Assembly (NCBI RefSeq): GCF_000150955.2
Contig: NC_011691.1
Coordinates: forward strand, 124,001-188,000
Source: Phaeodactylum tricornutum CCAP 1055/1
Taxonomy: Eukaryota > Bacillariophyta > Bacillariophyceae > Surirellales > Neidiaceae
Direction: 5' to 3'
DNA length: 64,000 nucleotides
Under the pieces are notes generated by a model. That model ran no database searches and was not told where the DNA came from. It worked only from the letters and a program-made list of their open reading frames with translations. This document shows, in pieces, positions 11,045 to 20,896 of the stretch. Made by a program: the position numbers and the translations under genes. Every line of letters starts with the position of its first letter. The first letter of the stretch is position 1.

Positions 11045-12051
11045 TCAGTGCTGTGCATTCTGTTTTATCAATTCCGCGAATTCCAGTTCGTCAGCTTCAG
11101 CTTGTGCCAACGCTTGTTGTATGCGGGTCTCAGGTTGATTTGACGGGGATTCATTTGTCGAAATTTCCGTTCGATTCAAACCGTACTGTAGAAGTTGTTG
11201 CCCCAGAGAGGAAACATCCGAATCAGTATCGTGCTGATGTTGGGATACATCTCGTGTCGTCGGTTGGCTGTCGAGATACTGACTGTAAGATATTGAGTTT
11301 GGTGATCGTCGCCTCCCGCGTTTTTGTACGAATACATTAACCGCGTTCCGAAATGACATCCAGTGCGCTTCCTCCTGCCAGCTGCTGAGAGCGACATCAA
11401 CTGCTGGTTGGGAATGTTCCGTCCAGTCGTCGAAATCGCAATCTGGAATCGGCAACGCCGACGAAGCTGGTGAATGGAACTGTGGCAAGAATTGTTGTGG
11501 TACCGACAAGGGAATGTCTGCGGAAGCCCGACTGCTGAGAATTGTCCAGGAACCTCCACTTCGACTGGTGCTACCGCGTGGTGAATTCGGATCGTCTTCA
11601 CCGGCCGTCCGACTTTGCTGTGACGATGCTTCCACTGAAAATGGGACGGGCTGGAACGATGAGGTCTCACGATCCGTATTCATTTTAAAGCGAAGGATTC
11701 TCCCTTCGGACAAGCAATCCAATTCCAAAATTACGGACTGGTAGATGGGGAAAGGGATGGCTACATTCACACCAATAGCTTGCAGAATAATCGTTTGTCG
11801 TTTCTCTTCGTCAAATGTACCATCCTCATGGTTATACACTGACAGAGAGAGCGTTCTTTCCTGTTGCCGTTTGGATTCTACAATACTAAGAAGATCCTAA
11901 TATATACACGACAGACAGTCCTAAAGACAAATATTCCAACCAATGAAAATAAGTACACAACGGCACTGCCTGCTCACTGTGAGAAAATGGAACTCACTTT
12001 TCTGTTCCACAAACGTATAAACCTTCGTCCAAAAAACAGCCTGGTTCGCAT
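11045..12051 (-). CDS. Hypothetical protein, two exons
   Basis: No family recognised. The long frame 11045-11896 has no ATG until residue 53 of its visible open part. Reading upstream on the minus strand finds a consistent first exon at 12051-11998 (MRTRLFFGRRFIRLWNRK), ending AAA|GTGAGT. A 101-bp intron (11997-11897) ends TATATATTAG, and exon 2 resumes in phase with DLLSIVESKRQQERTLS. The product is about 301 residues. The N-terminal 90 residues look folded (TIILQAIGVNVAIPFPIYQSVILELDCL); the rest is Ser/Gln-rich, ending in an acidic helix (QALAQAEADELEFAELIKQ). The basic N-terminus could be a mitochondrial presequence (inference). The start lies only 181 bp from the divergent gene at 12233, suggesting a shared promoter. 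The splice model rests on consensus and phase alone. Confidence 0.62.
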
Positions 12052-12232
12052 TTCTCCGTCTCACGGTATAGGGCCTGTTGTCATGTTGTCGAAGGCTCGC
12101 ATCCCTTCACCTCCCCCCCACGAAAGAAAATCCATCCGTCTCGCTGTCTCCACATTTTACAATCTTGCCATTCATGAGTGCAGCCCATAAAACGAATACC
12201 CCAACTTAAAAATATACCATAAGAGAACAGCT

Positions 12233-12841
12233 ATGAAAGGCATCCAGTTAAACACCACAATATTACTCTTTGCCGCGACGATGCAAACAGTTTACCCATT
12301 CTCTGTTTCCTCGCCCCAAGCTACCGGGACGGGCAGCAAAGAACGCGTCCTAGTAGTTGGCGGCGGTATTGGGGGACTTTCGACGTCCTTTGATTTACGC
12401 CACCACTTGCCGAAAGATGTACACATTTCCATGTTGAGCGACAGGGACAACTTTCAATTCACTCCTTCGAACCCTTGGGTGGCGTTTGGAGAGCGGACTG
12501 CCGAAGATATTAGTATTCCTATGGAGGAAGCCTGCAAAGCGGGTCGGGTCGAGTACGTTCCTGGTAAGCTCGTTAAGGTCGACGCCGAGGCTCTCAAGGC
12601 ACACGTCGATTATCGCTACGGTACTACTGCCGTTTTGGATTATGACTATTTGGTTGGTGCCACTGGGCCGAAACTCGACTGGAACGGCATTATCGAATTG
12701 TATCACGGACCGCAAGAAGACGTAGCGGCTGTGTCTGTCTGCTCAACCCCTCACTGTGTTCGAATCTTGTCCAATTCAAACCCATCGCTAAAATCTACGG
12801 GATACAACACAGGTCAAGGCGAACGAAGACCCAAGTACTAG
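12233..12841 (+). CDS. Sulfide:quinone reductase-like flavoprotein, C-terminally truncated
   Basis: 202 residues from an ATG at 12233. The N-terminus is a signal peptide followed by TVYPFSVSS, an ASAFAP-like Phe motif typical of diatom plastid import. Then comes a Rossmann FAD/NAD(P) fold: VLVVGGGIGGLSTSFDLR (GxGxxG), NFQFTPSNPWVAFG and YDYLVGATGPKLDW, closest to the SQR / FAD-dependent pyridine nucleotide-disulfide reductase family. Family members are about 400 residues; this frame stops just after the conserved SVCSTPH-like segment and the last 35 residues look unrelated. The second half (quinone site, second Gly motif) is absent before the convergent gene at 13015. It may be a decayed copy, or an intron or frame change may have been missed; a non-functional remnant is my leading view. 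Confidence 0.6.
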   Translation: MKGIQLNTTILLFAATMQTVYPFSVSSPQATGTGSKERVLVVGGGIGGLSTSFDLRHHLPKDVHISMLSDRDNFQFTPSNPWVAFGERTAEDISIPMEEACKAGRVEYVPGKLVKVDAEALKAHVDYRYGTTAVLDYDYLVGATGPKLDWNGIIELYHGPQEDVAAVSVCSTPHCVRILSNSNPSLKSTGYNTGQGERRPKY

Positions 12842-13014
12842 TTTCATGCTATGCCTGGATGCATCTCCTGTTCTCTACAGTTCCCCAGAAAACAAAACGC
12901 TGTATCACACGGACACAACTCTTAATACAATCGAACCTTTTACGTTGATAATGAACATTTGCCTCATATCATACAAATACAAGTTTGCCCGCACGCCCGT
13001 CGCTAACTGCTGGA

Positions 13015-15951
13015 TTATTCTTGACAGGGCGTACAATAGACACCATGACACTCGGCGTCGGTAAAGGTCAAGACGCAAAAATAAGGATTGCATTCGGCAA
13101 TCTTCTTCAGCCACTCGTTGCAGGCGCCACAAGGAGGGAGTGGATTCAAATCTCGCGTTGACTGTACGAGCACGACGGCTTGTTGCGACTTCCGTGCCAC
13201 AGTACCACTGCGGGAAAACAGGGCAATCCGGCGGACGGGTGTGCTTGGGATATCGTCGTTCGGTTGGCGGTCTGGTGCTGTAGAGGCCACGCCCGAGCTG
13301 GACGAAGGCACACCTGAGTCAACTAGATCAAACGAATTTCCCAATTCGGACTTGGCGGGTGGCAGTCTGGTCTTGTTCGTGGTGGCGCCGGTAGAGCCAT
13401 CTTCGCCACCAGCCGGCGCGGACGACAGAATCCATTCTTCGTGTTCCGAGCCGATCGACGTTTTACGGCCTTCTCCACTTTCTAGCGTGGTGGTACACAT
13501 GATACTTGTTAAGCTGGCCGAGGATGAAGCCAACGCCGGGAATGGTTCCTCAGACGAGCGAAGCGTACCAGCGCTGCCCATGTCTGTTAATTTTTCTTGC
13601 CAGGGCACAGCCAAGACGGCAATCATCTTCAAGTCTTGACGGCGCAAGCTGGGATTGGCAGCTAATGCGGTACCGATAACGTTGCGTTCGGCGCAAAGCG
13701 ATCCAGTTGGCATGGACACTTCCATATTGGTGCCACGATATAAGATTGGTTGGCCTTCTTGCTCGACCAAGAGGACGGCCAAGACAGGTTTGTGCGTCTT
13801 ACGCAACCAGAAACGGTGTATGTCATTCTGGCCTTGAAGGGTTTTAATCATTTCGGCCTGGAAGGCTTTCATTTCGTCAATAACGAGATGGCGGTAGGGA
13901 TCCGTGACCTTGGTAGTGTCGACAGCAGGTGAAGTTTCCATGGCCTCGAAACTGTATTCTTCAATATCGTCATCCACAATCTTGGACTCGTGCCAGAATG
14001 TTTTTAATTGCCAAAAATGAAAGTAAGTGGGACGGAAGGATCGTAGCGAGGCTTGAATGGCATACGTCCGGGCCGGTGTACCGTCCGCGAACGACAGCTT
14101 GACAGCCATAGTTTTGCGCCAATCAACGTTAAAGGAAAGGTCAGTCTCGACGCCGGCCTTGGTAACCAACTCTGGTGTTTCATCCGGATACGGCTGTCCT
14201 TGTGCGTGGGCATCACGATAACTGTTCAGCACGGGCATGAGATCGCGTTCGACGAACAGTAAGTTCTCGTCGTACCGAAAGATATTGGTATCGGAGTGTA
14301 TCGTCACCACCACTAGGTCTGGATCAATTACTCGAAGGAATCGTTTCATGAGAGTCGCGCAAACTTGTGTCGAATTCCCGTTGACCGAATGAGTCCAATT
14401 TCGCGGTGTCCCGACGCCCGTCACCAGGATCAAGACACGTTTGATATCCTTGTCGTTGTTCATTGAGGACTGATGCGGCTGGCTAGGCGGTGACTGTCGC
14501 GTTTCGGCAATACGTTCCCGCCACCGCGGCAACAGTGTCGCTAACAGAGGAAAGAAGACGTGACGAATCTGATGCCGTGGAGCGTTGCTACACGACCCGG
14601 GTCCTCCGTCCGTGTGTGTCACCTTACATTGATCGATACCCCGAATGCGGACTTCGTCGAGATCCACCGTCAAGTGAGGGTCTGTTGGTAAGGCGAATCC
14701 GGTCGGCAATGTTCCGTTGGTCGGCTCCTGCTTGATGGAGAAGCGTGGGTCTTCAATAGACCGTTCGTAGCGCGGAAAGGAAACTATGTTCTCCCGAGTC
14801 AAAGACGCAGTTGTGGATGACGAAGTATCCAGAATATCAAGAACCAGCTGTGTGTACTTGTCAAAGCAGGAAAAGCGGGGACGACCAACGCAATACTCGT
14901 CGGAGTTCGTATCGGTACTGGCGTCTTTGTTATGGCTATTCCTTGGTTCCATCGTCTCGGTGTCCGCACTCAAACTGAGCACCAAATCCGTGTGGGATAC
15001 ATTGTGCACCAGGATTTCCAGGTACCGTGGCGTTGTGTGGGTGTGGGTGTGGGCCGAAGTCGAACCCAGACTACTCGCCGACGACGAATGTATCACCGTG
15101 TTCGGTTGGGTCCACAAGCGTTGCATCCTTGAGGGTTGTGGTTCCTGCGGCACGGCTCGTTTCCATTGAGTCTCCTCTTCCGCAGACTTCGGTCGGCCAC
15201 GCCGTACACGTCGTTTACCAGTCGTGGATGTATATTGGAAGCGATCGTTGTTGTTGTCGTTGTCATCGTCATCGTCGTTCCCATGGTCCGACGAGTCGTA
15301 TTCGGCCCATCCCAACAAACCCCAAAGGACCCCACCCCACCAGAGTACAGATGATGCGTTTACCGTACAGCAATGGGTGTTGTTCGAAGCACACCCGGCG
15401 GCGAGTATCGTCATTGGCAAGGGACCTAGAAAAAACCAAACGGGCACATTCCTCCACGACAAGACCCGTACACGTAGGAGACGCAGCCATGTCGTACACT
15501 GCAGCCGAAATTGCGAGTGTTGGTAGAGCTGCTCCCAACGGTCCTGGACGCATCGGAGCGTGTCTACTCCTCGCGCTCGTACTTGTTGCAAAATCTCGGA
15601 TAGAGAACTCTTGTCCCAGACCGTATTCTTGGAACGAGACGCACCCTTCGCACGATGGTACCGAACTAGACAATAATAGGAGATTCCCGCCGAAGCACCC
15701 CAGACAATGGTCTGTAGCAGCGGTAGTATCCAGACACGTCTCGTCGTCATCGTCGTATTGGTCAATGCTTCGTCGTTCCTTGATTGGGAACCGTCTCTAG
15801 ACGTAGGCTGTCTCCGTGACCCTGCGTTAGTTGGGTTCCTCGTATCGTGGAGTAAACGCTGTTGCACGCGATGCCACCAGGCTTCCTCCGCTTGCCACCA
15901 ACGTTCCTGTTCCCTCCACCACAATTCCTGCCACGAAGGATTCGACGACAT
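13015..15951 (-). CDS. Membrane protein with C-terminal cytidine-deaminase fold
   Basis: 978 residues from the ATG at 15951 (the upstream open frame has only a GTG). It begins with a Trp-rich helix (SWQELWWREQERWW). Hydrophobic segments lie at about residues 70-92 (ILPLLQTIVWGASAGISYYC) and about 160-205 (VWFFLGPLPMTILAAG, then LWWGGVLWGLLGW). A disordered acidic/Ser linker follows, then a conserved middle domain (RVLILVTGVGTPRNWTHSVNG, DPDLVVVTIHSDTNIF). The C-terminus carries deaminase zinc motifs: GSLCAERNVIGTALA (C-A-E) and PPCGACNEWLKKI (P-C-x2-C), with about 170 low-complexity residues inserted between them. This is the CDA-superfamily layout, but membrane anchoring and the added domain are unusual. 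The substrate could be a nucleoside or a base in nucleic acid; this is not determined. Confidence 0.78.
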   Translation of the reverse strand: MSSNPSWQELWWREQERWWQAEEAWWHRVQQRLLHDTRNPTNAGSRRQPTSRDGSQSRNDEALTNTTMTTRRVWILPLLQTIVWGASAGISYYCLVRYHRAKGASRSKNTVWDKSSLSEILQQVRARGVDTLRCVQDRWEQLYQHSQFRLQCTTWLRLLRVRVLSWRNVPVWFFLGPLPMTILAAGCASNNTHCCTVNASSVLWWGGVLWGLLGWAEYDSSDHGNDDDDDNDNNNDRFQYTSTTGKRRVRRGRPKSAEEETQWKRAVPQEPQPSRMQRLWTQPNTVIHSSSASSLGSTSAHTHTHTTPRYLEILVHNVSHTDLVLSLSADTETMEPRNSHNKDASTDTNSDEYCVGRPRFSCFDKYTQLVLDILDTSSSTTASLTRENIVSFPRYERSIEDPRFSIKQEPTNGTLPTGFALPTDPHLTVDLDEVRIRGIDQCKVTHTDGGPGSCSNAPRHQIRHVFFPLLATLLPRWRERIAETRQSPPSQPHQSSMNNDKDIKRVLILVTGVGTPRNWTHSVNGNSTQVCATLMKRFLRVIDPDLVVVTIHSDTNIFRYDENLLFVERDLMPVLNSYRDAHAQGQPYPDETPELVTKAGVETDLSFNVDWRKTMAVKLSFADGTPARTYAIQASLRSFRPTYFHFWQLKTFWHESKIVDDDIEEYSFEAMETSPAVDTTKVTDPYRHLVIDEMKAFQAEMIKTLQGQNDIHRFWLRKTHKPVLAVLLVEQEGQPILYRGTNMEVSMPTGSLCAERNVIGTALAANPSLRRQDLKMIAVLAVPWQEKLTDMGSAGTLRSSEEPFPALASSSASLTSIMCTTTLESGEGRKTSIGSEHEEWILSSAPAGGEDGSTGATTNKTRLPPAKSELGNSFDLVDSGVPSSSSGVASTAPDRQPNDDIPSTPVRRIALFSRSGTVARKSQQAVVLVQSTRDLNPLPPCGACNEWLKKIAECNPYFCVLTFTDAECHGVYCTPCQE

Positions 15952-16147
15952 GACAATACTGACAACAACGTTTGTACATACACTCGGACGTGTGGATCTT
16001 TCTTGATGTGTGAGGGTAAAAGGATTCGTACGGAATAGAGAGTAAGCGGGTCCCAACGGAACCAAAGTTACAGTTACACTACCGCCGGGCAACGAACAAT
16101 TCGAGCTTCGCCCAAAAGGAATACCTACTTCCGTTCGCACACGTTCG

Positions 16148-16192
16148 TGACGTAGTATGTCTTGTGCCAGAACTCTATCTCACGTCACGTCA
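16148..16192. promoter_or_regulatory. CRE-like half-site cluster
   Basis: TGACGT lies at 16148-16153 and two overlapping ACGTCA copies at 16182-16187 and 16187-16192. They sit in the 739-bp region between the divergent deaminase-like and GH28 genes. ACGTCA/TGACGT are bZIP (CREB/ATF-type) half-sites. In P. tricornutum the same hexamers are the CO2/cAMP-responsive elements of the PtCA1 promoter. Function here is inferred. Confidence 0.4.
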
Positions 16193-16690
16193 CGCCCCTG
16201 TCAATTCGTCCGCGACGACTCCCAGGAAACACCCGGATATAAGAAAACAGGAGTTAGCTAACCGCAACTACGGTAACTGCACGACGGTATTGGAACTCCT
16301 GGTGAACGACATCTCTCCAGTATGACTTTGTCCAGTACAAACAGCAATCTATCATTAGATCAGGTACTTGATATTATTGTCAAGCCGACAATGTATCAGT
16401 CAAAGAGAAAGGAAATGTTTCTCTGCCAGCGAGAGTGTGTTGGCTGGAAGTGCACGCACCCGAGCTAGCCGTGAACTCCAGGTTCTTTGCGAGATAGAGG
16501 TGAGAATCCCACAAATGTGGATTGCATGCACGACTGAAAAAGACACGGGAAATAGCGCTCATCCTCATCACAGTCGACACGCGATCCAAAGCGTAACCCC
16601 CCGTCCTGTGCAAGTCCCTGCTTCCCAGAAATCCTCTACGAGCAACGACAGATTCTGCCAGAACTACCAATTATCTCACTGACTGTGTGA

Positions 16691-18355
16691 ATGTTCTACG
16701 CAACCGCAAAGAGAAGTAATTCCACTGGCTTGGCGTCGCGACGTACAACGACCGTGTACGGCATGTTCGTGTCGACAGCGTTCTGGCTCGGACTGACAGT
16801 GAGTATGTCCACGCTTGCGGCGGTGATCGGACATGCGCAACTTTCCCTCGACGATGTCTTGCGTCCGTTTCCAACAAACGATCTCGTGGTGGGAATCTCC
16901 GCACGCTACACAAATTGCCGTGACGTCCGCGACTTTGGCGTGGTTCCCGTGGCTCGCGGTTCTGGTGGAGACGGTCGTCACACGGCGTGGATGTCCAATA
17001 CGCACGCGTTGCAAACCTGCATCGACTCGGTAGACTGCTGCAAACTTACGGGTGGAGATATCTACACGGCGGATGTTTTTCTGCGTTCCCATTCGGTGTT
17101 GGTGGTGGCCCCCGATGCCCGACTGGTGTCGGTGTTGAATGGTGTACGAACGGCACTACTCCAAGCCCAGAACGTGACCAACGTGACAATTACCGGTGGT
17201 GGAGTTCTGTACGGGAATGCCGAGCACTATATATCATACTATGATCCACGCTACAATCGATTCGAACCAATTGATCCCGATCCTCGACGACCGCGATTGT
17301 TGCTCATCAACGAAAGTTCGTACATCAACGTACACTATCTGTCGTTGCAGAACTCTTCCGACTGGACTCTGCACATACGTAACAGTGAACACGTGACGGT
17401 GCACAAACTCCGTATTTACGGAGACCGTCGCTTTCCGAATAATGACGGCATTGATCCCGACAGTTCCTCGCACGTGCATATTTCCCATTGTGTCATTGAC
17501 GTGGCCGACGACGGCGTGTGCCCCAAGGCACGCGATTCCACTCGCGTTCTGCACAATTTGACCGTCACGAATGTTCTCATTCGATCCCGCAGTCACGCCA
17601 TCAAGTTTGGCTCACACACGGACGCCAACATGACCGACATTTTGTTCGAAAACATTACGATCCTTGACAGCAACTCCGGATTGGCGATTCAACAGCGGGG
17701 TCCGGGGAATATCGACAACGTCACCTTTCGTAACATTTTTACGGAAACCCGGTACGACAATCCCAGATGGTGGGGGAACGGCGAGTGGCTCACCATGACG
17801 AGCGAGCCTCGGAACGAAGGCGACATAATCGGCAAAGTTACTAACTTGCGGTTGGAAAACGTTCGTGCTGTGAGCGAAAATGGTGGCTTACTGAGTGGCC
17901 GTGGCTCGGGTATGCAAAACGTTTCCATGACTAACATACAAGTAACGATTCGACCATGGAGCAATTACAGCAACGGCTCAGGCCCGCCGTGTTCGTACTT
18001 GGTGGGCATGGATGCCATTGTCCCTTGCACTTGTATGGGTACGCGCGATTACCGTCCGTCATGGCTTCAAGGCGACGACCCCCTGTGTTTCACGCGAGGA
18101 GCGTGTCGGACGCGTAGCAAAGCTCACGGCTTGTTTGCGGAAAACATCGAAAACGTTACCTTGGCAAATTGGACGGTGACCTTTGGAGATGGTACATCCC
18201 GGCTGCCCTGGTATGGACACTGTTCGGCCTTCTCGGGATACATTTCTGGTAACCTGAGTAATTGGACTTGTATCAATGGCGAAGCTTTCCACACAGCTCA
18301 CGGTCTGGACATCTCTCGTGATCAACAGTCAGTAGCTAACATAAAACCGGAATAG
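16691..18355 (+). CDS. Secreted polygalacturonase-like glycoside hydrolase, GH28
   Basis: 554 residues, one exon, ATG at 16691. An N-terminal hydrophobic segment (FWLGLTVSMSTLAAVIG) serves as signal peptide or anchor. A right-handed beta-helix of GH28 type follows. The catalytic region shows NNDGIDPDSS at about residue 250, VADDGVCPK at about 272 and RSHAIKFGSHT at about 300, matching the N-x-D, D-D and G-H-G sites of the family with some substitutions (GHG reads SHA). Many Asn-x-Ser/Thr sequons (NVTNVT, NESS, NSSDW, NMT, NGS) fit a secreted glycoprotein. It likely hydrolyses alpha-galacturonan or a related acidic polysaccharide, either from plants or algae or in the cell's own mucilage. A related inverting hydrolase specificity within GH28 is possible. 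Confidence 0.85.
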   Translation: MFYATAKRSNSTGLASRRTTTVYGMFVSTAFWLGLTVSMSTLAAVIGHAQLSLDDVLRPFPTNDLVVGISARYTNCRDVRDFGVVPVARGSGGDGRHTAWMSNTHALQTCIDSVDCCKLTGGDIYTADVFLRSHSVLVVAPDARLVSVLNGVRTALLQAQNVTNVTITGGGVLYGNAEHYISYYDPRYNRFEPIDPDPRRPRLLLINESSYINVHYLSLQNSSDWTLHIRNSEHVTVHKLRIYGDRRFPNNDGIDPDSSSHVHISHCVIDVADDGVCPKARDSTRVLHNLTVTNVLIRSRSHAIKFGSHTDANMTDILFENITILDSNSGLAIQQRGPGNIDNVTFRNIFTETRYDNPRWWGNGEWLTMTSEPRNEGDIIGKVTNLRLENVRAVSENGGLLSGRGSGMQNVSMTNIQVTIRPWSNYSNGSGPPCSYLVGMDAIVPCTCMGTRDYRPSWLQGDDPLCFTRGACRTRSKAHGLFAENIENVTLANWTVTFGDGTSRLPWYGHCSAFSGYISGNLSNWTCINGEAFHTAHGLDISRDQQSVANIKPE

Positions 18356-18571
18356 GGGAACACGAAGCTAATAAGACTAGGACTTCGCGTCTTCCTGCCG
18401 TTCATCGTACATGCCTTGGAAAAGGTCACAACATTCTTGCTAATTTTCGCTAGGTCACGATTACGACGTCACGAAACAGACTTCTTGCGAGAGCCTACGT
18501 CAGCATTCAGGACTCTCCTCGATTCGATAAGGACTTCCCGTTCCTTTACCAAGGTCAACCTTTCTCATTCG

Positions 18572-19474
18572 ATGCAACTCACAGTCACCTCATCTATCGC
18601 CGTTACCATGTCGGGCTTTCGAACGATCCCCTTTCTACTTCAATTTTCGATTCTCTCGCTTTTTCCATCCACCCACGCATTTTCTGTTTCGCCACGGAGA
18701 GGCGATACTCGGATAGTATCCAGCACCCGCCGCTACAACTTTTTCCAGAATTTGATCAACGAGGCCTTCTCCAACGATGACAGTCTTTCCACCGATCGTA
18801 AGGAAGGGCAATTAGAGGGACCTGGTGACGACTCCGGATCACAGCAACGACGTCAGGAATTGACCGCAACACAAGAAAAATGGCGGCAAATGAATTCGCA
18901 AGTCGGTAATCTGGAGGATCGGAAATTTCTCATGGATTTTTTCCTCTCCGGTGTGCCTAATAAGGATCCTAGCAACGACTTGTATGGTAGCAAGGTCAAT
19001 ATTTCCTCCCGGGATCGACAAGTCGGCCAAGCGCTACCGATAGAACCCACTGTCGCTGGGATTGAGATTGCTTTTTTACCGGAAGGTGTTTGTCGATGCC
19101 TCACGTCAACCGCCTTCACGAACAGTAATGAGGATGGTGTCCCCGATGGCGATTGGCTTGTGTCGGAGGACGGAAAGCAAGTGCGCTTTCGCATTGATGT
19201 AACGGGCTATGCTCGAACGGTGGAAACAAAAGGTACAATCCAAGCTGTAGCGTGGTCCAATGAGCCTGACCAGGCTGTCAGTTCTTCCACTACATATTCC
19301 ATCCCGGCCGGTTGGTTATATGGGGAAGCGACCGTCAGTCGCGACCCGAAAGGCAACATTCGATGGGAAAATGGAATTCTCAAGGTGGAACAAAGTACCG
19401 GTTTACTTGGTGCAGGATCCAAAATGACGCCTTGTGGCAAGTTTCAGGCCCAGCCTGTCGCCAATTACGTTTGA
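18572..19474 (+). CDS. Plastid-targeted protein of unknown function
   Basis: 300 residues from the ATG at 18572; a second in-frame ATG at 18608 gives an equally good presequence. The N-terminus has a hydrophobic signal core (FLLQFSILSLFPS), then THAFSVSPRR, which has the A-F cleavage motif and basic transit region of diatom plastid preproteins. A Gln-rich stretch and DRKFLMDFFLSGVPNKDPSNDLYG follow. Next comes a beta-rich domain (AGIEIAFLPEGVCRCLTSTAF, VRFRIDVTGYARTVETKG, IPAGWLYGEATV, WENGILKVEQSTG). I do not recognise a named family; the layout suggests a soluble stromal or lumenal protein. It lies 216 bp downstream of the GH28 gene in the same direction, probably a separate transcript. Confidence 0.75.
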   Translation: MQLTVTSSIAVTMSGFRTIPFLLQFSILSLFPSTHAFSVSPRRGDTRIVSSTRRYNFFQNLINEAFSNDDSLSTDRKEGQLEGPGDDSGSQQRRQELTATQEKWRQMNSQVGNLEDRKFLMDFFLSGVPNKDPSNDLYGSKVNISSRDRQVGQALPIEPTVAGIEIAFLPEGVCRCLTSTAFTNSNEDGVPDGDWLVSEDGKQVRFRIDVTGYARTVETKGTIQAVAWSNEPDQAVSSSTTYSIPAGWLYGEATVSRDPKGNIRWENGILKVEQSTGLLGAGSKMTPCGKFQAQPVANYV

Positions 19475-20206
19475 TCGTCGACGCTGAATGATCGCTTAGT
19501 ACTTTGTGCAGTTAGCTAGAGTGTCTTTCTTTTCGATCTTCATTACTCTTGTGCTTAGATTGGGCAAAATGTTCCGAAATTAGTCATGGCATATTCGTTG
19601 TGCCAGTCTAGCCGCTTTTGAGAGTGAAGACAAGGCAGGCACCAGGGATATTTACCTACGGAGTAAAGCTATCACTTGTCCACATTAATGCTGACCTACA
19701 TAAATCTTTCGCCTATGTCCATAATGTAAGGTAAATTAGAAGTGACAGCGACTTGGTCCAGATGGGTTTACAATTTTTCACAGCTGAAAATGACCTACCG
19801 TTATAAAATTCGTATCAATGACTCGCAATATAAATCCTCCCAATTTCAGTAACAATGACAAACCATCGGCAGATATGAGAAAAGATTAGCAGAACATGAA
19901 ACTAATACAAGCAATCCACGACAGACGAATGTCGCTTGACCGATGTATCTGTCTATCGAAGGCCCATGAGATAAGAGGAATATTATATCTGTCTCGCTGT
20001 AAACACACAGAAAATATTTGGCGAAATATTTAACTAGGTAAAATGATATTAGCTTTATTGTGAGGAAGTCCAACAACAAACCTCGCAATTATGTTGATCC
20101 AGTGTAAAACCCCAATGGGTTGACAGGACAGAAAGCATGCCATGTTCTTACGTTGAATGGATACAAAGGCCCAATTCCGCACAGAGACCAGGTATCTACG
20201 GTAGAA
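19475..20206. other. Convergent intergenic region, nothing recognised
   Basis: 730 bp between convergent genes. It is A/T-richer than its neighbours and short frames such as 19846-20088 (-) are hydrophobic but unconvincing. No tRNA, long repeat or element end was seen. Confidence 0.4.
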
Positions 20207-20896
20207 TTATTCCTGGTCTTTTCGTTTTCGGCGTTCCAACCATGATCGTTCGGCCCTCGAAACTTCGGCATGTACGTAAAGCGCTTCTTCGGCATCATCA
20301 ATGCCGTGCTGGCGGGCTTTGCGAGCATCCTCTTTCGACAACAAATGGCACATTTTCCCCAGGAGAGTTTCGTTTACTCGACCCTCAGTAGCAAGTAGTA
20401 GCTTTTGTTGTTGGAGCACCAAGCTCTTGAATTGTCTGCCACTTCGGATTTGTTGCCGGAGTACCGCCGGCCTCGAATGAACTTCGAGCCCTCGGAGACA
20501 ATTATCCATATCAGCTTTTAATCTGCCAGAAGTTGGATCATTATCTGATGCTGCTTTGCTGTTTGTGGTCAATGTACGTGTCATCGATTTGCGTATTTCG
20601 ACCAATTCTTTTTTGGACATCCAGGTCTGATATACATTAACATTGTTGAATGACGGCAGATGGAATTTATTGTGATGCAGTGCAAATTGGACTGACTTCT
20701 TACGAAGAAGCTGATTTGTGTTGTTGCTGACTCGCATCCGCTTTGAGGAATTGTGAAGCTGCAAAATTTGCCACGGAGTAGTCGCAGGTAACAATGAAAG
20801 ACTATTTTTCTCTGCAGTCGAGTAAAGCGTCGACGAGGATATGGACCGTTTGCGGGCCATTCGAAGATTTACCAGAGAATCATTAGTAGTCAACAT
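20207..20896 (-). CDS. Small stramenopile-type protein of unknown function
   Basis: 229 residues from an ATG at 20896, no intron needed. The central part (KSVQFALHHNKFHLPSF ... YQTWMSKKELVEIRKSM) followed by NCLRGLEVHSRPAVLRQQIR has the pattern of a lineage-expanded diatom family. That family has a V-x-F ... I-P-S stretch, a W-x2-xxE(L/I) helix and an R-G-L-E motif. The C-terminus is a charged helix (DAEEALYVHAEVSRAERSWLERRKRK). No signal peptide or membrane segment. It is probably a nuclear or cytosolic regulatory protein, but no function is assigned. The family resemblance is from memory. Confidence 0.65.
   Translation of the reverse strand: MLTTNDSLVNLRMARKRSISSSTLYSTAEKNSLSLLPATTPWQILQLHNSSKRMRVSNNTNQLLRKKSVQFALHHNKFHLPSFNNVNVYQTWMSKKELVEIRKSMTRTLTTNSKAASDNDPTSGRLKADMDNCLRGLEVHSRPAVLRQQIRSGRQFKSLVLQQQKLLLATEGRVNETLLGKMCHLLSKEDARKARQHGIDDAEEALYVHAEVSRAERSWLERRKRKDQE

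Noticed and set aside
15027-15800. 257-codon plus-strand frame
   Set aside because: It lies wholly antisense to the deaminase-fold gene, whose sense frame has recognised motifs.
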